From Paludibacter sp. (GTDB lineage Bacteria; Bacteroidota; Bacteroidia; Bacteroidales; Paludibacteraceae), in the NCBI GenBank assembly GCA_028692715.1, contig JAQUWU010000047.1:1-34894 (forward strand): a DNA stretch of 34,894 nt. Direction: 5' to 3'. The translations under genes were made by a program, and so were the position numbers. Shown here one piece after another: positions 1 to 7,918 of this stretch (position 1 is its first letter; each line of letters opens with the position of its first letter). The notes below the pieces were generated by a model. It was not told the DNA's origin and did no database searches. It worked only from the letters and a program-made list of their open reading frames with translations.

Positions 1-67
1 GTGTTTTAAAGTGTTCAATACAGGATTCCTCATTTGGAAAATAATTACTAAAGTCAAGTAAATTCAT
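1..67 (-). CDS. IS1595-like transposase, N-terminal fragment cut by window edge
   Basis: Reading leftward from the ATG at 67-65, 22 codons stay open to the window edge. The peptide starts MNLLDFSNYFPNEESC and continues IEHFKT. This fits the start of IS1595/ISPna2-type DDE transposases, which begin M-[ND]-L, then an aromatic residue, [FY]-P-[ND]-E-x-x-C and x-x-[HF]-[FL]-K, followed by a zinc ribbon; that part would lie outside the window. The family call is from memory and rests on 22 residues. A well-formed promoter lies just upstream, so the copy may be expressed. The insertion sequence end should lie somewhere to the right of base 90; I could not fix a target duplication. Confidence 0.55.
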   Translation of the reverse strand, partial: MNLLDFSNYFPNEESCIEHFKT

Positions 68-81
68 GATTTTTTTACTTG

Positions 82-111
82 CAAAGTTAATAATTTTCTA
101 TTGGGTGCAAA
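82..111 (-). promoter_or_regulatory. Bacteroidota-type promoter of the edge transposase
   Basis: On the minus strand a TAACTTTG box (plus-strand CAAAGTTA, 82-89) is preceded by TTTG (plus CAAA, 108-111) with an 18-bp gap. This matches the Bacteroidota -33/-7 pattern and sits 14 bp before the ATG at 67. Confidence 0.5.
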
Positions 112-120
112 AGCCGATAG
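98..120. repeat. Short inverted repeat beside the transposase promoter
   Basis: CTATTGG (98-104) and CCGATAG (114-120) are inverted with one mismatch around a 9-base centre. It overlaps the -33 element of the transposase promoter. It could be part of the insertion sequence end or a binding site; nothing else in 121-379 looks like a gene. Confidence 0.3.
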
Positions 121-379
121 TCATTTAGAATAATTCTTTTTTAATTTAGATTTTTGGGAAAGGGGTGGAGCAAGTTTGTTTCACCTTTTTTTTTTAGCAA
201 AAAATCAGCAGCTACACCATTTTCCCAGTAACGTAAATCGGTTTTCTGAAACATAAAACAATTTCCAGATCATAGAATGTTACATTTTGTGCAGATATTT
301 CTGTTATTGAAAATGCTAGAATGAATATTGAGAAAAGTGTTTTTTCATTATTCCAAAATTTATTTAGAATGAAAAAAAC

Positions 380-2284
380 TTAAGATAGTGCTTCGATATT
401 AATTTTGTTTACGATATCTTTTGCTCCGTTTGAATATAAACCTTCAATTCTTGATGCATAACGTTCTTCTACTTTGCCACGCATAATTTTCATAGTAGTA
501 TTCACCAACCCATTTTGTTCGGAAAACGGTTCTCCAATTACGGCTATTGCTGTGGGTAGCCAGCGTTCAGGGAAAATCCCTTCGAACTTACCTCCTTTTT
601 TATATTCATTAATTTCTTCCTGAAGTATTAATAAGGCAGTTTCTTTGGCTTCAATAGAATCCCATGAAATATGATTCTTTCTGTGTTGAACATGCCTTTT
701 TAGTGCTTCTTTGTTCGGAACGATCAAAGCTGAGGTGTATGGTTTTTGGTTGTTGTATAGGATTACTTGTTCGATCAATTTTGAATTGTCAGCTAATGAT
801 TCTTCTATTCCTTCAGGACTATATTTTTCCCCATCATTTGAAATCAAAAGACATTTAAAACGTCCCACCACGTAAAGATAACCATCATTATCCATGTAGC
901 CCATATCGCCGGTATGTAACCAACCATCTTTAATCGTTTCGGCAGTTGTTTTTTCATTTTTATAATATCCAGCCATTACATTTTCTCCTTTGATAACAAT
1001 TTCACCTTTTTCATAATTTGGGAGTATATTGTCATCGTAATCACAAATTTTTAAATCCATTGGTTTTACTAAATAACCCGAAGAACCGAGTTTGTGATGT
1101 TTCATACCATTAGAAGAAATAATTGGCGTGGCTTCAGAAAGCCCATAACCCTGAAACATGGGCATTCCAATTGCATAAAAAAATCGTTGCAAATCAATAT
1201 CCAACAAAGCACCGCCACCAATAAAAAAATCTATTTTACCGCCAAATCCCTCTCTTATTTTAGAAAATAATATTTTATCAAATAAGTTCAATAATGGCTT
1301 TTTCAGTATTTGAAGTCCTTTTCCTTTATTGTAACCTTCTTTATTATAAGAGTATGACATATTGATGGCAGTATCAAATAACCAACTTGCCACAGACCCT
1401 TTTGCTTTAATATTTGTTTCAATACTTTTTTTGAAATTTTTTGCTAAAGCTGGAACACTTAACAATAAGTTAGGTTTTAACTCATTTATATTAATAGGTA
1501 TATTTTTCAATGTCTCCATACCTGTTTTTCCAGTCTGAACCGTTCCCACACTTGCTCCACTAGCCATAAAGCTATAAAATCCTGCTACATGTGCAAAGCA
1601 ATGATCTAAAGGTAAAATTAACAGTGTTCGATAATAAGTAGGAATAGTCATTAACGTGAGTGCTTGCTCAACGTTGGCTGTATAATTGCGATGAGTGAGC
1701 ATAATCCCTTTTGGGTCAGCGGTGGTGCCTGAAGTATAGCTTATATTTGCTAAATCATCGGGTTTAATTTCGGAAGAAATTTTTTCGATAATGTCGGGTT
1801 GTTTGTTCAATAACTCCGTACCTTTCAAAAGGACTTCAACCATGCTGATTTCTTTTGGTTCAAACTCAGTAGGTATGTCAAAAACAATTATTTTTTTAAT
1901 TTCTGGCAATTCTTTTGAAATAGCTCTGATTTTTTTTAATTGTCCACCAGACACCAATATGTATTTTGCTTCAGAATGTTTTAATCTGAAAATTAAGTCA
2001 TTGCTTTCCTCGAGTTTAATTGATAAAGGAACATTTATTGCTCCGGTATGTAATATGCCTAATTCACCAATAATCCATGCGTTTCTGCCTTCAGATAATA
2101 ATGCAACTTTATCCCCTTTTTTCAAGCCGAGTTCTAATAAACCGGCAGCCAAAAGTTGCACCTGTTTTTTTGTTTCGGAATAAGTAGTAGGAGTAAATTT
2201 ATTTGAAGTTTTTTCCCAAAGGAAAGGATTGTTTGCGAATTTTTTTACGCTATCGTTTAGCAAGTCAATGATTGTTGATTTCAT
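380..2284 (-). CDS. Long-chain fatty acid-CoA ligase (AMP-forming)
   Basis: An adenylate-forming enzyme that activates fatty acids to acyl-CoA through an acyl-AMP intermediate. The 634-residue length fits bacterial and plant-type long-chain acyl-CoA synthetases (COG1022). The phosphate-binding motif TSGTTADPKGIMLTHRN lies near residue 185, the adenine-binding motif GYGLSEATP near 380, and the hinge stretch GWLHTGDMGYMDNDGY followed by GRFK near 450-475. The C-terminal domain is complete. There is no signal peptide or membrane segment, so it is probably cytosolic or peripheral. The start is the ATG at 2284. An imperfect -7 box, TATCTTTA, lies at 2335-2328. The gene seems to stand alone, between the OmpA-gene terminator upstream and a 300-base non-coding stretch downstream. 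The exact chain-length preference cannot be read from the sequence. Confidence 0.88.
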   Translation of the reverse strand: MKSTIIDLLNDSVKKFANNPFLWEKTSNKFTPTTYSETKKQVQLLAAGLLELGLKKGDKVALLSEGRNAWIIGELGILHTGAINVPLSIKLEESNDLIFRLKHSEAKYILVSGGQLKKIRAISKELPEIKKIIVFDIPTEFEPKEISMVEVLLKGTELLNKQPDIIEKISSEIKPDDLANISYTSGTTADPKGIMLTHRNYTANVEQALTLMTIPTYYRTLLILPLDHCFAHVAGFYSFMASGASVGTVQTGKTGMETLKNIPININELKPNLLLSVPALAKNFKKSIETNIKAKGSVASWLFDTAINMSYSYNKEGYNKGKGLQILKKPLLNLFDKILFSKIREGFGGKIDFFIGGGALLDIDLQRFFYAIGMPMFQGYGLSEATPIISSNGMKHHKLGSSGYLVKPMDLKICDYDDNILPNYEKGEIVIKGENVMAGYYKNEKTTAETIKDGWLHTGDMGYMDNDGYLYVVGRFKCLLISNDGEKYSPEGIEESLADNSKLIEQVILYNNQKPYTSALIVPNKEALKRHVQHRKNHISWDSIEAKETALLILQEEINEYKKGGKFEGIFPERWLPTAIAVIGEPFSEQNGLVNTTMKIMRGKVEERYASRIEGLYSNGAKDIVNKINIEALS

Positions 2285-2380
2285 GGATCAGTTTTTTGAA
2301 TTTGAAAATTTTTATAAAAAACGTTGGTAAAGATAAGCCTTTTTTTATTTGTAAAAGTTTTTTAGCTGGCATTTAACTGC

Positions 2381-2417
2381 AAAAAAAAATAAGCCTGCTG
2401 TTTTTGCCTGCTTATTA
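2381..2417 (-). terminator. Rho-independent terminator of the OmpA-family gene
   Basis: On the minus strand AATAAGC and GCTTATT pair around a short loop and are followed by a run of nine T (plus-strand A run at 2381-2389). It begins 22 bases after the stop codon of the OmpA-family gene. Confidence 0.7.
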
Positions 2418-2438
2418 AATGTGTTGTATGTCATAGTT

Positions 2439-3812
2439 TTACAGCCTTCCAAAAAAGAAGTCGCATCGCCTGTTTGGACGGTATTTTATACGTGGTTCAA
2501 TTATTTTGCCTTTTCCGTTAGAAATGATGTGATCAAATGGAATGCCCCAAACCTTTACTAATTCAGCTTTTACGCGGTCTGATCTTCGTTGACTTAATAA
2601 GTTGTTGTACGGATTATTGCCCATATAATCGCAATAACCTCTTACTTCAACAGTAAGCGTAGTATCAGCTTTCATTTTCTTAGCAATTCTTTGGATGGTT
2701 ACTAATGCGTCATTGTCCAAATCTATCTGATCAAAATCAAAATATACTGCCGGAATGTCTTCGGGAAGTTCGTTGATTGCTAAAGCTCGTCCTTTTGTAG
2801 CGACAGGAATTGGAAGAGGTTTCCCCCAAAAATCCACCGCTGTGTTGTTTGCAGTGTTTGGCGACAGGTCTCTCACATCTGGAACTCCATCTCCATCACT
2901 ATCCGGACCATCGTTTGATAAGATCTTTTCAAGCTTAGCAATGCGTGGCATTATACTGTCCACTTTGGTTTCCAATGTGTCGACTCTTCCTGCCAAATCG
3001 TCTAACTTTTTTTCTATCTTTTTTGCTAACTCCAATCCTTTATCTGGTTCGAAGTCATCCCAAATTATATTTCTTAAATGATTTTTGCTCAGTGAATTAA
3101 ACTTAAACCGTAAAAACAGAGTTCCAGCACCTATATAATCATTGGTAACACCGTCCCAGTTTAGATATGTAGCTCCTTCTAGATTATCCTTAGTGTATGC
3201 ACGGTAATGAACTTTTGCCCCAATTGCCAATGGTTTCGAAAAATTATATTCTACCGAAAAAGTGACTGGAACTGAAACGGCAACCCCGAATGTCATTGGT
3301 GCTCCGTTTTCATATTTGTGTATATATTGTGTGGTACCATCATATTTTCTGTCTATATAAGTGTCGGTTGCGGGCACAGAAACATCGTTAAAATATCGTA
3401 AGTCATATGTATAGTACGCATAACCTAAGCCAATAGACCCATTGAAATATATTTTTGATTTTGTATTAGGGAAAATCCAACGGGTGAAATTGATGGTTGC
3501 ATTAATGTCGCTTGTAATAAGGTCGGTATAAATTTTTATTGCGCAGGGACTATTATTTACTGCTCTAAGCGGGAAAAAATAACCATCAAGAGCAAGTCCC
3601 CAAACCGGAGTCAGTGCATACTCAATAGTTCCGCCATAAGTAACGTCGCGAATAGAAGTTGGGAAGATATTTAGAAGAGTTTGATTGATGTCACCATCAA
3701 AGAAATTGTATCCATATTCAGCGGTGATTGACCATCTCGAAAAACCATCATTTTTCGAAAAACCATAAACAAAAATAGATGTAAAAATAAATACTAGTAA
3801 AAATCTTTTCAT
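2439..3812 (-). CDS. OmpA-family outer-membrane protein with TSP3-like linker
   Basis: A 457-residue cell-envelope protein. Residues 1-19 are a signal peptide (MKRFLLVFIFTSIFVYGFS). Roughly residues 20-240 are rich in alternating aromatic and polar strands, as expected for an outer-membrane beta-barrel. A short heptad-like segment (about 255-295, KKIEKKLDDLAGRVDTLET) follows, then a calcium-binding thrombospondin-3-like motif DSDGDGVPDVRD near 305. The C-terminal OmpA/MotB domain begins at VYFDFDQIDLDNDA near 355. It keeps the peptidoglycan-contact signature, an Asp in YCDYMG and Arg residues in NNLLSQRRSDRV. The protein probably anchors the outer membrane to the cell wall. It has its own promoter and terminator, so it is monocistronic. 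Confidence 0.88.
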   Translation of the reverse strand: MKRFLLVFIFTSIFVYGFSKNDGFSRWSITAEYGYNFFDGDINQTLLNIFPTSIRDVTYGGTIEYALTPVWGLALDGYFFPLRAVNNSPCAIKIYTDLITSDINATINFTRWIFPNTKSKIYFNGSIGLGYAYYTYDLRYFNDVSVPATDTYIDRKYDGTTQYIHKYENGAPMTFGVAVSVPVTFSVEYNFSKPLAIGAKVHYRAYTKDNLEGATYLNWDGVTNDYIGAGTLFLRFKFNSLSKNHLRNIIWDDFEPDKGLELAKKIEKKLDDLAGRVDTLETKVDSIMPRIAKLEKILSNDGPDSDGDGVPDVRDLSPNTANNTAVDFWGKPLPIPVATKGRALAINELPEDIPAVYFDFDQIDLDNDALVTIQRIAKKMKADTTLTVEVRGYCDYMGNNPYNNLLSQRRSDRVKAELVKVWGIPFDHIISNGKGKIIEPRIKYRPNRRCDFFFGRL

Positions 3813-3880
3813 TTGTCAGGAAAGATTAAAACTCAAATAATATTAGTCAGTTAACATCACTGAATTTTTAATATTTAGGT

Positions 3881-3911
3881 CAAAGTTATGAGAAAAAAAT
3901 AAATTTACAAA
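3881..3911 (-). promoter_or_regulatory. Promoter of the OmpA-family gene
   Basis: Minus-strand TAACTTTG (plus CAAAGTTA, 3881-3888) with TTTG (plus CAAA, 3908-3911) exactly 19 bp upstream. This is one of the two best matches to the Bacteroidota consensus in the window. It lies 69 bp before the ATG at 3812. The rest of the gap 3813-4145 holds only this promoter and the mrp terminator. Confidence 0.75.
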
Positions 3912-4077
3912 ACAAATAGAGTAAAATATCTAAAATAACAATTAAATTTATTTTAGGTATTTGTAAGGTGCTGTATTCTATGCAAATAAAAAATAATCTA
4001 TTGATTTTATTTGTATCGTATACCAATAAAGTTTTCTAAATGAGTATTCTTATAAAGTAAATTCTTACAAAATTAAA

Positions 4078-4118
4078 CAAAAAAAATCAAATGACCATAT
4101 TCTTTTTCGTCATTTGAT
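4078..4118 (-). terminator. Rho-independent terminator after mrp
   Basis: Minus-strand ATCAAATGAC (4118-4109) pairs perfectly with GTCATTTGAT (4095-4086) over a 13-base loop. A T run follows (plus-strand A run 4079-4086). It closes the holB-to-mrp gene cluster. Confidence 0.85.
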
Positions 4119-4145
4119 TGTTTTATTTGGAAAAGTTATCAACAA

Positions 4146-5252
4146 TTATTTTATCATTTCTACTTTTTTTGTAGGATCTTTTGTCTTATTTCTTGTTTCA
4201 ACCTGATAAACAACATTTTGTGCTAAACTCAGGAAAGCTTGTGAAAGTATACTTTCATCATTTAACGCAATCGGACGACCGGCGTCTCCACCTTCACGAA
4301 TGCTCTGAACTAAAGGAATTTGACCTAGAAGTTTTACATTTAATTCTTCAGCTAATTTTTTTCCGCCATCTTTTCCGAAAATATAATATTTATTTTCAGG
4401 CAATTCTGCCGGTGTAAACCAGGACATGTTTTCAACCAATCCGAGAACAGGTACATTTACTTTTTCACCGGTAAACATATTTATTCCTTTGCGGGCATCA
4501 GCTAATGCTACATCTTGTGGAGTTGTAACCACAACAACACCTGTAATCCCAAGCGTTTGAACCAATGTAAGATGAATATCACCGGTACCTGGCGGCAAGT
4601 CTAGAACAAAGAAATCAAGTTCACCCCAATCAGCATCGGTTATCAATTGTTTTAAGGCATTACTTGAAACACTTCCACGCCATACTAATGCCTGATTTGG
4701 ATCAACAAAAAATCCAATTGACAACAGTTTAATTCCATATTTTTCTATTGGTTTAATGATGTGTCGTCCCTCATTTTCGACCACTTCGGGATGTGCATCT
4801 TCCAATCCAAACATTTTTGGAAGAGATGGTCCGTGAATATCTGCATCCAATAACCCAACTTTATATCCCAACGAGGCTAATGCTATCGCTAAATTTGATG
4901 ATATAGTTGATTTTCCAACACCTCCTTTTCCTGAAGATACAGCAATTATATTTTTTACTTTTTCAAGAATTGGAGTTGCTTTAGGTTTTGGAGCTTCATG
5001 TGAAATTATTTCTATATTTCCTTTAATTTCTGCATTTTCACTGACATAGGTAAGTATCGCTTGTTCGGCAGCTTTTACTACAGATTTTGCAAAAGGATCA
5101 TTTAATTTTTCAAATAAAATGGAAAAGGAAATCTTATTGCCTTCAATTTGTATGTTATTTTGTACCATTCCGGTGGAAACAATATCTTTCCCTGTTCCCG
5201 GATAGCGTACATGTACCAATGCATCGAGTATGTTCTGAGGAGTAATGTTCAT
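4146..5252 (-). CDS. mrp: Mrp/NBP35-family P-loop ATPase (iron-sulfur carrier family), cysteine-free
   Basis: A 368-residue member of the Mrp/ApbC family, which in other bacteria carries and delivers iron-sulfur clusters. Residues 1-85 form a MIP18/DUF59-like domain. The ATPase domain starts with the deviant Walker A motif GKGGVGKST at 108-116, followed by DADIHGPSLP and the switch motif DLPPGTGD. The usual cluster-binding CxxC after NMS is replaced by NMSWFTPAELPENKYY, and the whole protein contains no cysteine. As far as I recall, Bacteroidota homologues share this replacement, so it is probably a lineage trait and not a local loss. Start ATG at 5252, 39 bp after trmB and separated from it by three copies of a 9-base repeat. 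Probably cotranscribed with trmB. Confidence 0.88.
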   Translation of the reverse strand: MNITPQNILDALVHVRYPGTGKDIVSTGMVQNNIQIEGNKISFSILFEKLNDPFAKSVVKAAEQAILTYVSENAEIKGNIEIISHEAPKPKATPILEKVKNIIAVSSGKGGVGKSTISSNLAIALASLGYKVGLLDADIHGPSLPKMFGLEDAHPEVVENEGRHIIKPIEKYGIKLLSIGFFVDPNQALVWRGSVSSNALKQLITDADWGELDFFVLDLPPGTGDIHLTLVQTLGITGVVVVTTPQDVALADARKGINMFTGEKVNVPVLGLVENMSWFTPAELPENKYYIFGKDGGKKLAEELNVKLLGQIPLVQSIREGGDAGRPIALNDESILSQAFLSLAQNVVYQVETRNKTKDPTKKVEMIK

Positions 5253-5257
5253 TTTAG

Positions 5258-5284
5258 TTTGTAAAGTTTGTAAAGTTCTTAAAG
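5258..5284. repeat. Tandem 9-bp repeat between trmB and mrp
   Basis: Three consecutive 9-base units: TTTGTAAAG (5258-5266), TTTGTAAAG (5267-5275) and TTCTTAAAG (5276-5284). Nearly the same unit recurs at 7821-7863, in another gap of the same gene cluster. Confidence 0.7.
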
Positions 5285-5291
5285 TTTTATA

Positions 5292-6041
5292 TTATTCTGG
5301 AATCACGGCATTTCGACCGAAACTTCTGTAACTATCGTGTTCAATTTCAATATCCGGTTCTATAAATTCTTGCTTGTTTGTTAACAAAAACTGAATATAT
5401 TTTATACTTAAACCTCTGCTGAGCCATTGTTGCTCATAGTAAGTTTTGATATTTAAGATTTCATCCTGTAAGTCCGATTCGTAAAGATTGTCGGTTGAGA
5501 AAACAACCGGGAGTTGATTAATGTTCACCATTTCACAGGTATAAGTAAACATGAAGTTGCTGTCTGTTTTGAGATGAATTTTACCATCCTGCTTTAAAAA
5601 CTGTTGGTAGTTTTTCATAAAATTGGTAGCAGTCAAGCGTTTGGTTGTCTTTTTCATTTGAGGATCAGGGAAGGTCAACCAAATTTCACTTACTTCATTT
5701 TTCTCAAAAAAATGATGAATCATTTCAATGTTGGTGCGAAGAAAGGCTACATTTTTCATCTCTTTCTGAAAAGAATCTTTAGCACCAGTCCACATACGAG
5801 CACCTTTTATATCAATGCCAATAAAATTCTTTTCAGGATAAAGTTGACCTAAACCAACGGTGTATTCTCCTTTTCCGCAACCAAGTTCTAATACAATAGG
5901 ATGATCGTTTTTAAAAAACAGTTCATTCCACTTTCCCTTCATTTCGAAGCAATTACCTTCTCTCACCAAGTGCGATGAAACCTGAAACACATGAGGGAAT
6001 TCCTCCATATCTGCAAATTTCGCCAATTTATTTTTACCCAC
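5292..6041 (-). CDS. trmB: tRNA (guanine-N7)-methyltransferase
   Basis: TrmB puts the 7-methyl group on G46 of the tRNA variable loop, using S-adenosylmethionine. The 249-residue length is normal. The SAM-binding motif [15 protein letters not shown] lies near residue 51, followed by [16 protein letters not shown], and the substrate-binding signature [17 protein letters not shown] lies near 120-135. The start is a GTG at 6041: the next in-frame ATG is at codon 12 and would remove the [11 protein letters not shown] start that is typical of the family. No Shine-Dalgarno sequence is visible, as is usual in this phylum. It lies 92 bp downstream of gldH and upstream of mrp. Confidence 0.92.
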   Translation of the reverse strand: MGKNKLAKFADMEEFPHVFQVSSHLVREGNCFEMKGKWNELFFKNDHPIVLELGCGKGEYTVGLGQLYPEKNFIGIDIKGARMWTGAKDSFQKEMKNVAFLRTNIEMIHHFFEKNEVSEIWLTFPDPQMKKTTKRLTATNFMKNYQQFLKQDGKIHLKTDSNFMFTYTCEMVNINQLPVVFSTDNLYESDLQDEILNIKTYYEQQWLSRGLSIKYIQFLLTNKQEFIEPDIEIEHDSYRSFGRNAVIPE

Positions 6042-6133
6042 TTATTTATTTACGAATTTATGAATTACTATTTTGCGATTGGTATCAGAACTCATTTTGT
6101 AACCAGTATTATGTTAAAAAATCCACCAAAAAT

Positions 6134-6616
6134 TCAGTTTACCTTCTCAAGTCTCATTCCAATATCATTAATGCCAATTAAAACTGAATCACGCATTCCA
6201 TGTTGTATTTTATATTCATAATTCCCTTTCAAAAGGAATTGGATATTCTGATTATACAACACGGGCATTTCGAGTATTGAACCAAGTCCCGAACCTAACC
6301 ATTTTCCTCGTTGATCGGCAAGATATAGTTCTATTGAATCTTTTGTAATGATACTATCCGGTGTCATTTTCTGTAGGAATAACCACAAGTTTTGATATGG
6401 ATACTCGCCTCTGTTTCTAATGTTTACATACAAGTTATAGGTAGAAATTGTATCTGTTATTGGAATGTCAAATATCAAAACACTGTCTTTGCACCAACCC
6501 TGAGGCGATACGGATTGATACTGAAAATAGGCATCGTTATTGACACAGGATACAAAAAAGAATATTCCTGCAATTAGCAAAAAATGAATTTTATTCCGTT
6601 TTATTTTCTCCGGCAT
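6134..6616 (-). CDS. gldH: GldH-type lipoprotein
   Basis: A 160-residue secreted lipoprotein. The signal peptide ends at the lipobox FFFVSC (Cys near residue 24), after which residues VNNDAYFQYQSV begin the mature chain. The central GWCKDSVLIFDIPI block and the closing HGMRDSVLIGINDIGMRLEKV match the GldH family. GldH is needed for gliding motility in Flavobacterium; homologues also occur widely in non-gliding Bacteroidales, so motility should not be inferred here. The ATG overlaps the last 26 bp of the upstream PSP1 gene in a different frame, which suggests translational coupling. The position after a holB-PSP1 pair is the usual arrangement in Bacteroidales. Confidence 0.78.
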   Translation of the reverse strand: MPEKIKRNKIHFLLIAGIFFFVSCVNNDAYFQYQSVSPQGWCKDSVLIFDIPITDTISTYNLYVNIRNRGEYPYQNLWLFLQKMTPDSIITKDSIELYLADQRGKWLGSGLGSILEMPVLYNQNIQFLLKGNYEYKIQHGMRDSVLIGINDIGMRLEKVN

Positions 6617-7811
6617 CTTTTTTCTTTATTGGTTTTTGGAATCGCGGCTTTTTTTCGCTATTTTCCGTTGGTTGATTTGGGTTATTCAATTGAGGTCGGT
6701 TATTATTGTTCGATCGTTTGTTTTTGTTTGTACGTTTTTTGGTCGTATCAAAACGGGTTAAACTATCCTGACCAACACCGTTTTCATAGTCAACAACAAC
6801 TGCTTTTGGAGCATCTTCCGAATGATCATCTAGCAAATCAGGTTTCTCTCCTTTCCGATTTAGTGCAATTACTTCTTTGGCACGTTTCGCCGAAATGGTT
6901 ACAATATTAGCCCCAAAATTCTGGGAGGTAGAATATGAAATCAGTCCTTTGAAAACATCCGTTTTAAAATGATAATAGGTATTGTCAATTGTTTCCAGTT
7001 GAATTTCTTTTGAAGGAAAATCTTTGATTGCATCCATATACGAATCAAGTTCGTAGTTCATACAACATTTCAGTTTTGCGCATTGTCCGGCGAGTTTTTG
7101 AGGATTTAGCGAAATATCCTGATAGCGCGCAGCACTAGTTGAAACAGAATTAAAATTCGTCATCCAGCCCGAGCAACACAACTCCCGTCCGCATGGACCA
7201 ATTCCGCCAATCCGACCCGCTTCCTGACGGGCACCAATTTGTTTCATCTCAATTCGAATACGGAAAGTCTCTGCAAAAACTTTGATCAATTGTCTGAAGT
7301 CAACACGTTCATCAGCAATATAATAGAAGATAGCTTTGTTCCCATCACCCTGAAATTCTACATCGCCAATTTTCATATTCAGTTTAAGGCTATCGGCAAT
7401 CTGACGCGATTTTATCATCGTTTCTTGTTCCCGTGCTTTAGCTTCCTGATATTTTTCCATATCGTTTTCCTTGGCTTTGCGGTAAACCCTACGAATCTCT
7501 ATCTTCTCAGAATTCACATTGTTTTTTTGCATTTGAAGTAAAACCAGTTTTCCAACAAGTGAAACCTGACCAATATCGTGACCCGGCGAAGACTCAACCG
7601 CAACCATATCGCCTTTCTCAAGAGGAATTTTTGTGCTGTTCAGGAAATAACCTTTACGTGTGTTTTTAAACTGAATTTCAACGAAATCAGTTTCTTTTTG
7701 TGTTTCAGGCAGGTCGCATAACCAATCAAAAGTAGCGAGTTTTTGATTAGAGTTACCATTACAGCCTTTTTTATTCATGCGGCAACCGCCTTTATTGAGT
7801 GTGTAATCCAT
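6591..7811 (-). CDS. PSP1-domain protein, RicT/YaaT-like
   Basis: A 406-residue cytosolic protein with a PSP1 domain. In Bacillus subtilis the homologue RicT (YaaT) works in a complex that influences RNase Y-dependent RNA processing; the role in Bacteroidota is not established. Cysteine-rich blocks are visible: Cys residues in GGCRMNKKGCNG at the N-terminus, GPCGRELCC near residue 205 and GQCAKLKCCMNYE near 240, the last two being the family core. After about residue 345 the chain becomes low-complexity and basic (TTKKRTNKNKRSNNNN), probably a disordered nucleic-acid-binding tail. The start is the ATG at 7811, 107 bp downstream of holB. The 3' end overlaps gldH by 26 bp. Confidence 0.82.
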   Translation of the reverse strand: MDYTLNKGGCRMNKKGCNGNSNQKLATFDWLCDLPETQKETDFVEIQFKNTRKGYFLNSTKIPLEKGDMVAVESSPGHDIGQVSLVGKLVLLQMQKNNVNSEKIEIRRVYRKAKENDMEKYQEAKAREQETMIKSRQIADSLKLNMKIGDVEFQGDGNKAIFYYIADERVDFRQLIKVFAETFRIRIEMKQIGARQEAGRIGGIGPCGRELCCSGWMTNFNSVSTSAARYQDISLNPQKLAGQCAKLKCCMNYELDSYMDAIKDFPSKEIQLETIDNTYYHFKTDVFKGLISYSTSQNFGANIVTISAKRAKEVIALNRKGEKPDLLDDHSEDAPKAVVVDYENGVGQDSLTRFDTTKKRTNKNKRSNNNNRPQLNNPNQPTENSEKKPRFQKPIKKKDAGENKTE

Positions 7812-7820
7812 TTTTTTTAG

Positions 7821-7863
7821 TTTGTAAAGTTTTTTAGTTTGAAAGTTTATAAAGTTTATAAAG
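7821..7863. repeat. Imperfect tandem 9-bp repeats between holB and the PSP1 gene
   Basis: TTTGTAAAG (7821-7829), TTTGAAAG (7838-7845), TTTATAAAG (7846-7854) and TTTATAAAG (7855-7863). The units resemble those at 5258-5284. They occupy the 107-bp gap of the operon. Confidence 0.6.
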
Positions 7864-7918
7864 TTTAAAGGTGAGAGCCTTATGAACTTTTAATTTTATA
7901 AACCTTACCAACTGAGTC

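Noticed and set aside
2755-3081. Long open frames opposite real genes (for example 2755-3081 plus, 27276-27677 minus, 23088-23411 minus)
   Set aside because: They lie fully inside well-supported genes on the other strand and have no family features.
6134-6616. Complete gliding motility system
   Set aside because: Only the gldH-type lipoprotein is present here; gldH homologues are common in non-motile Bacteroidales.
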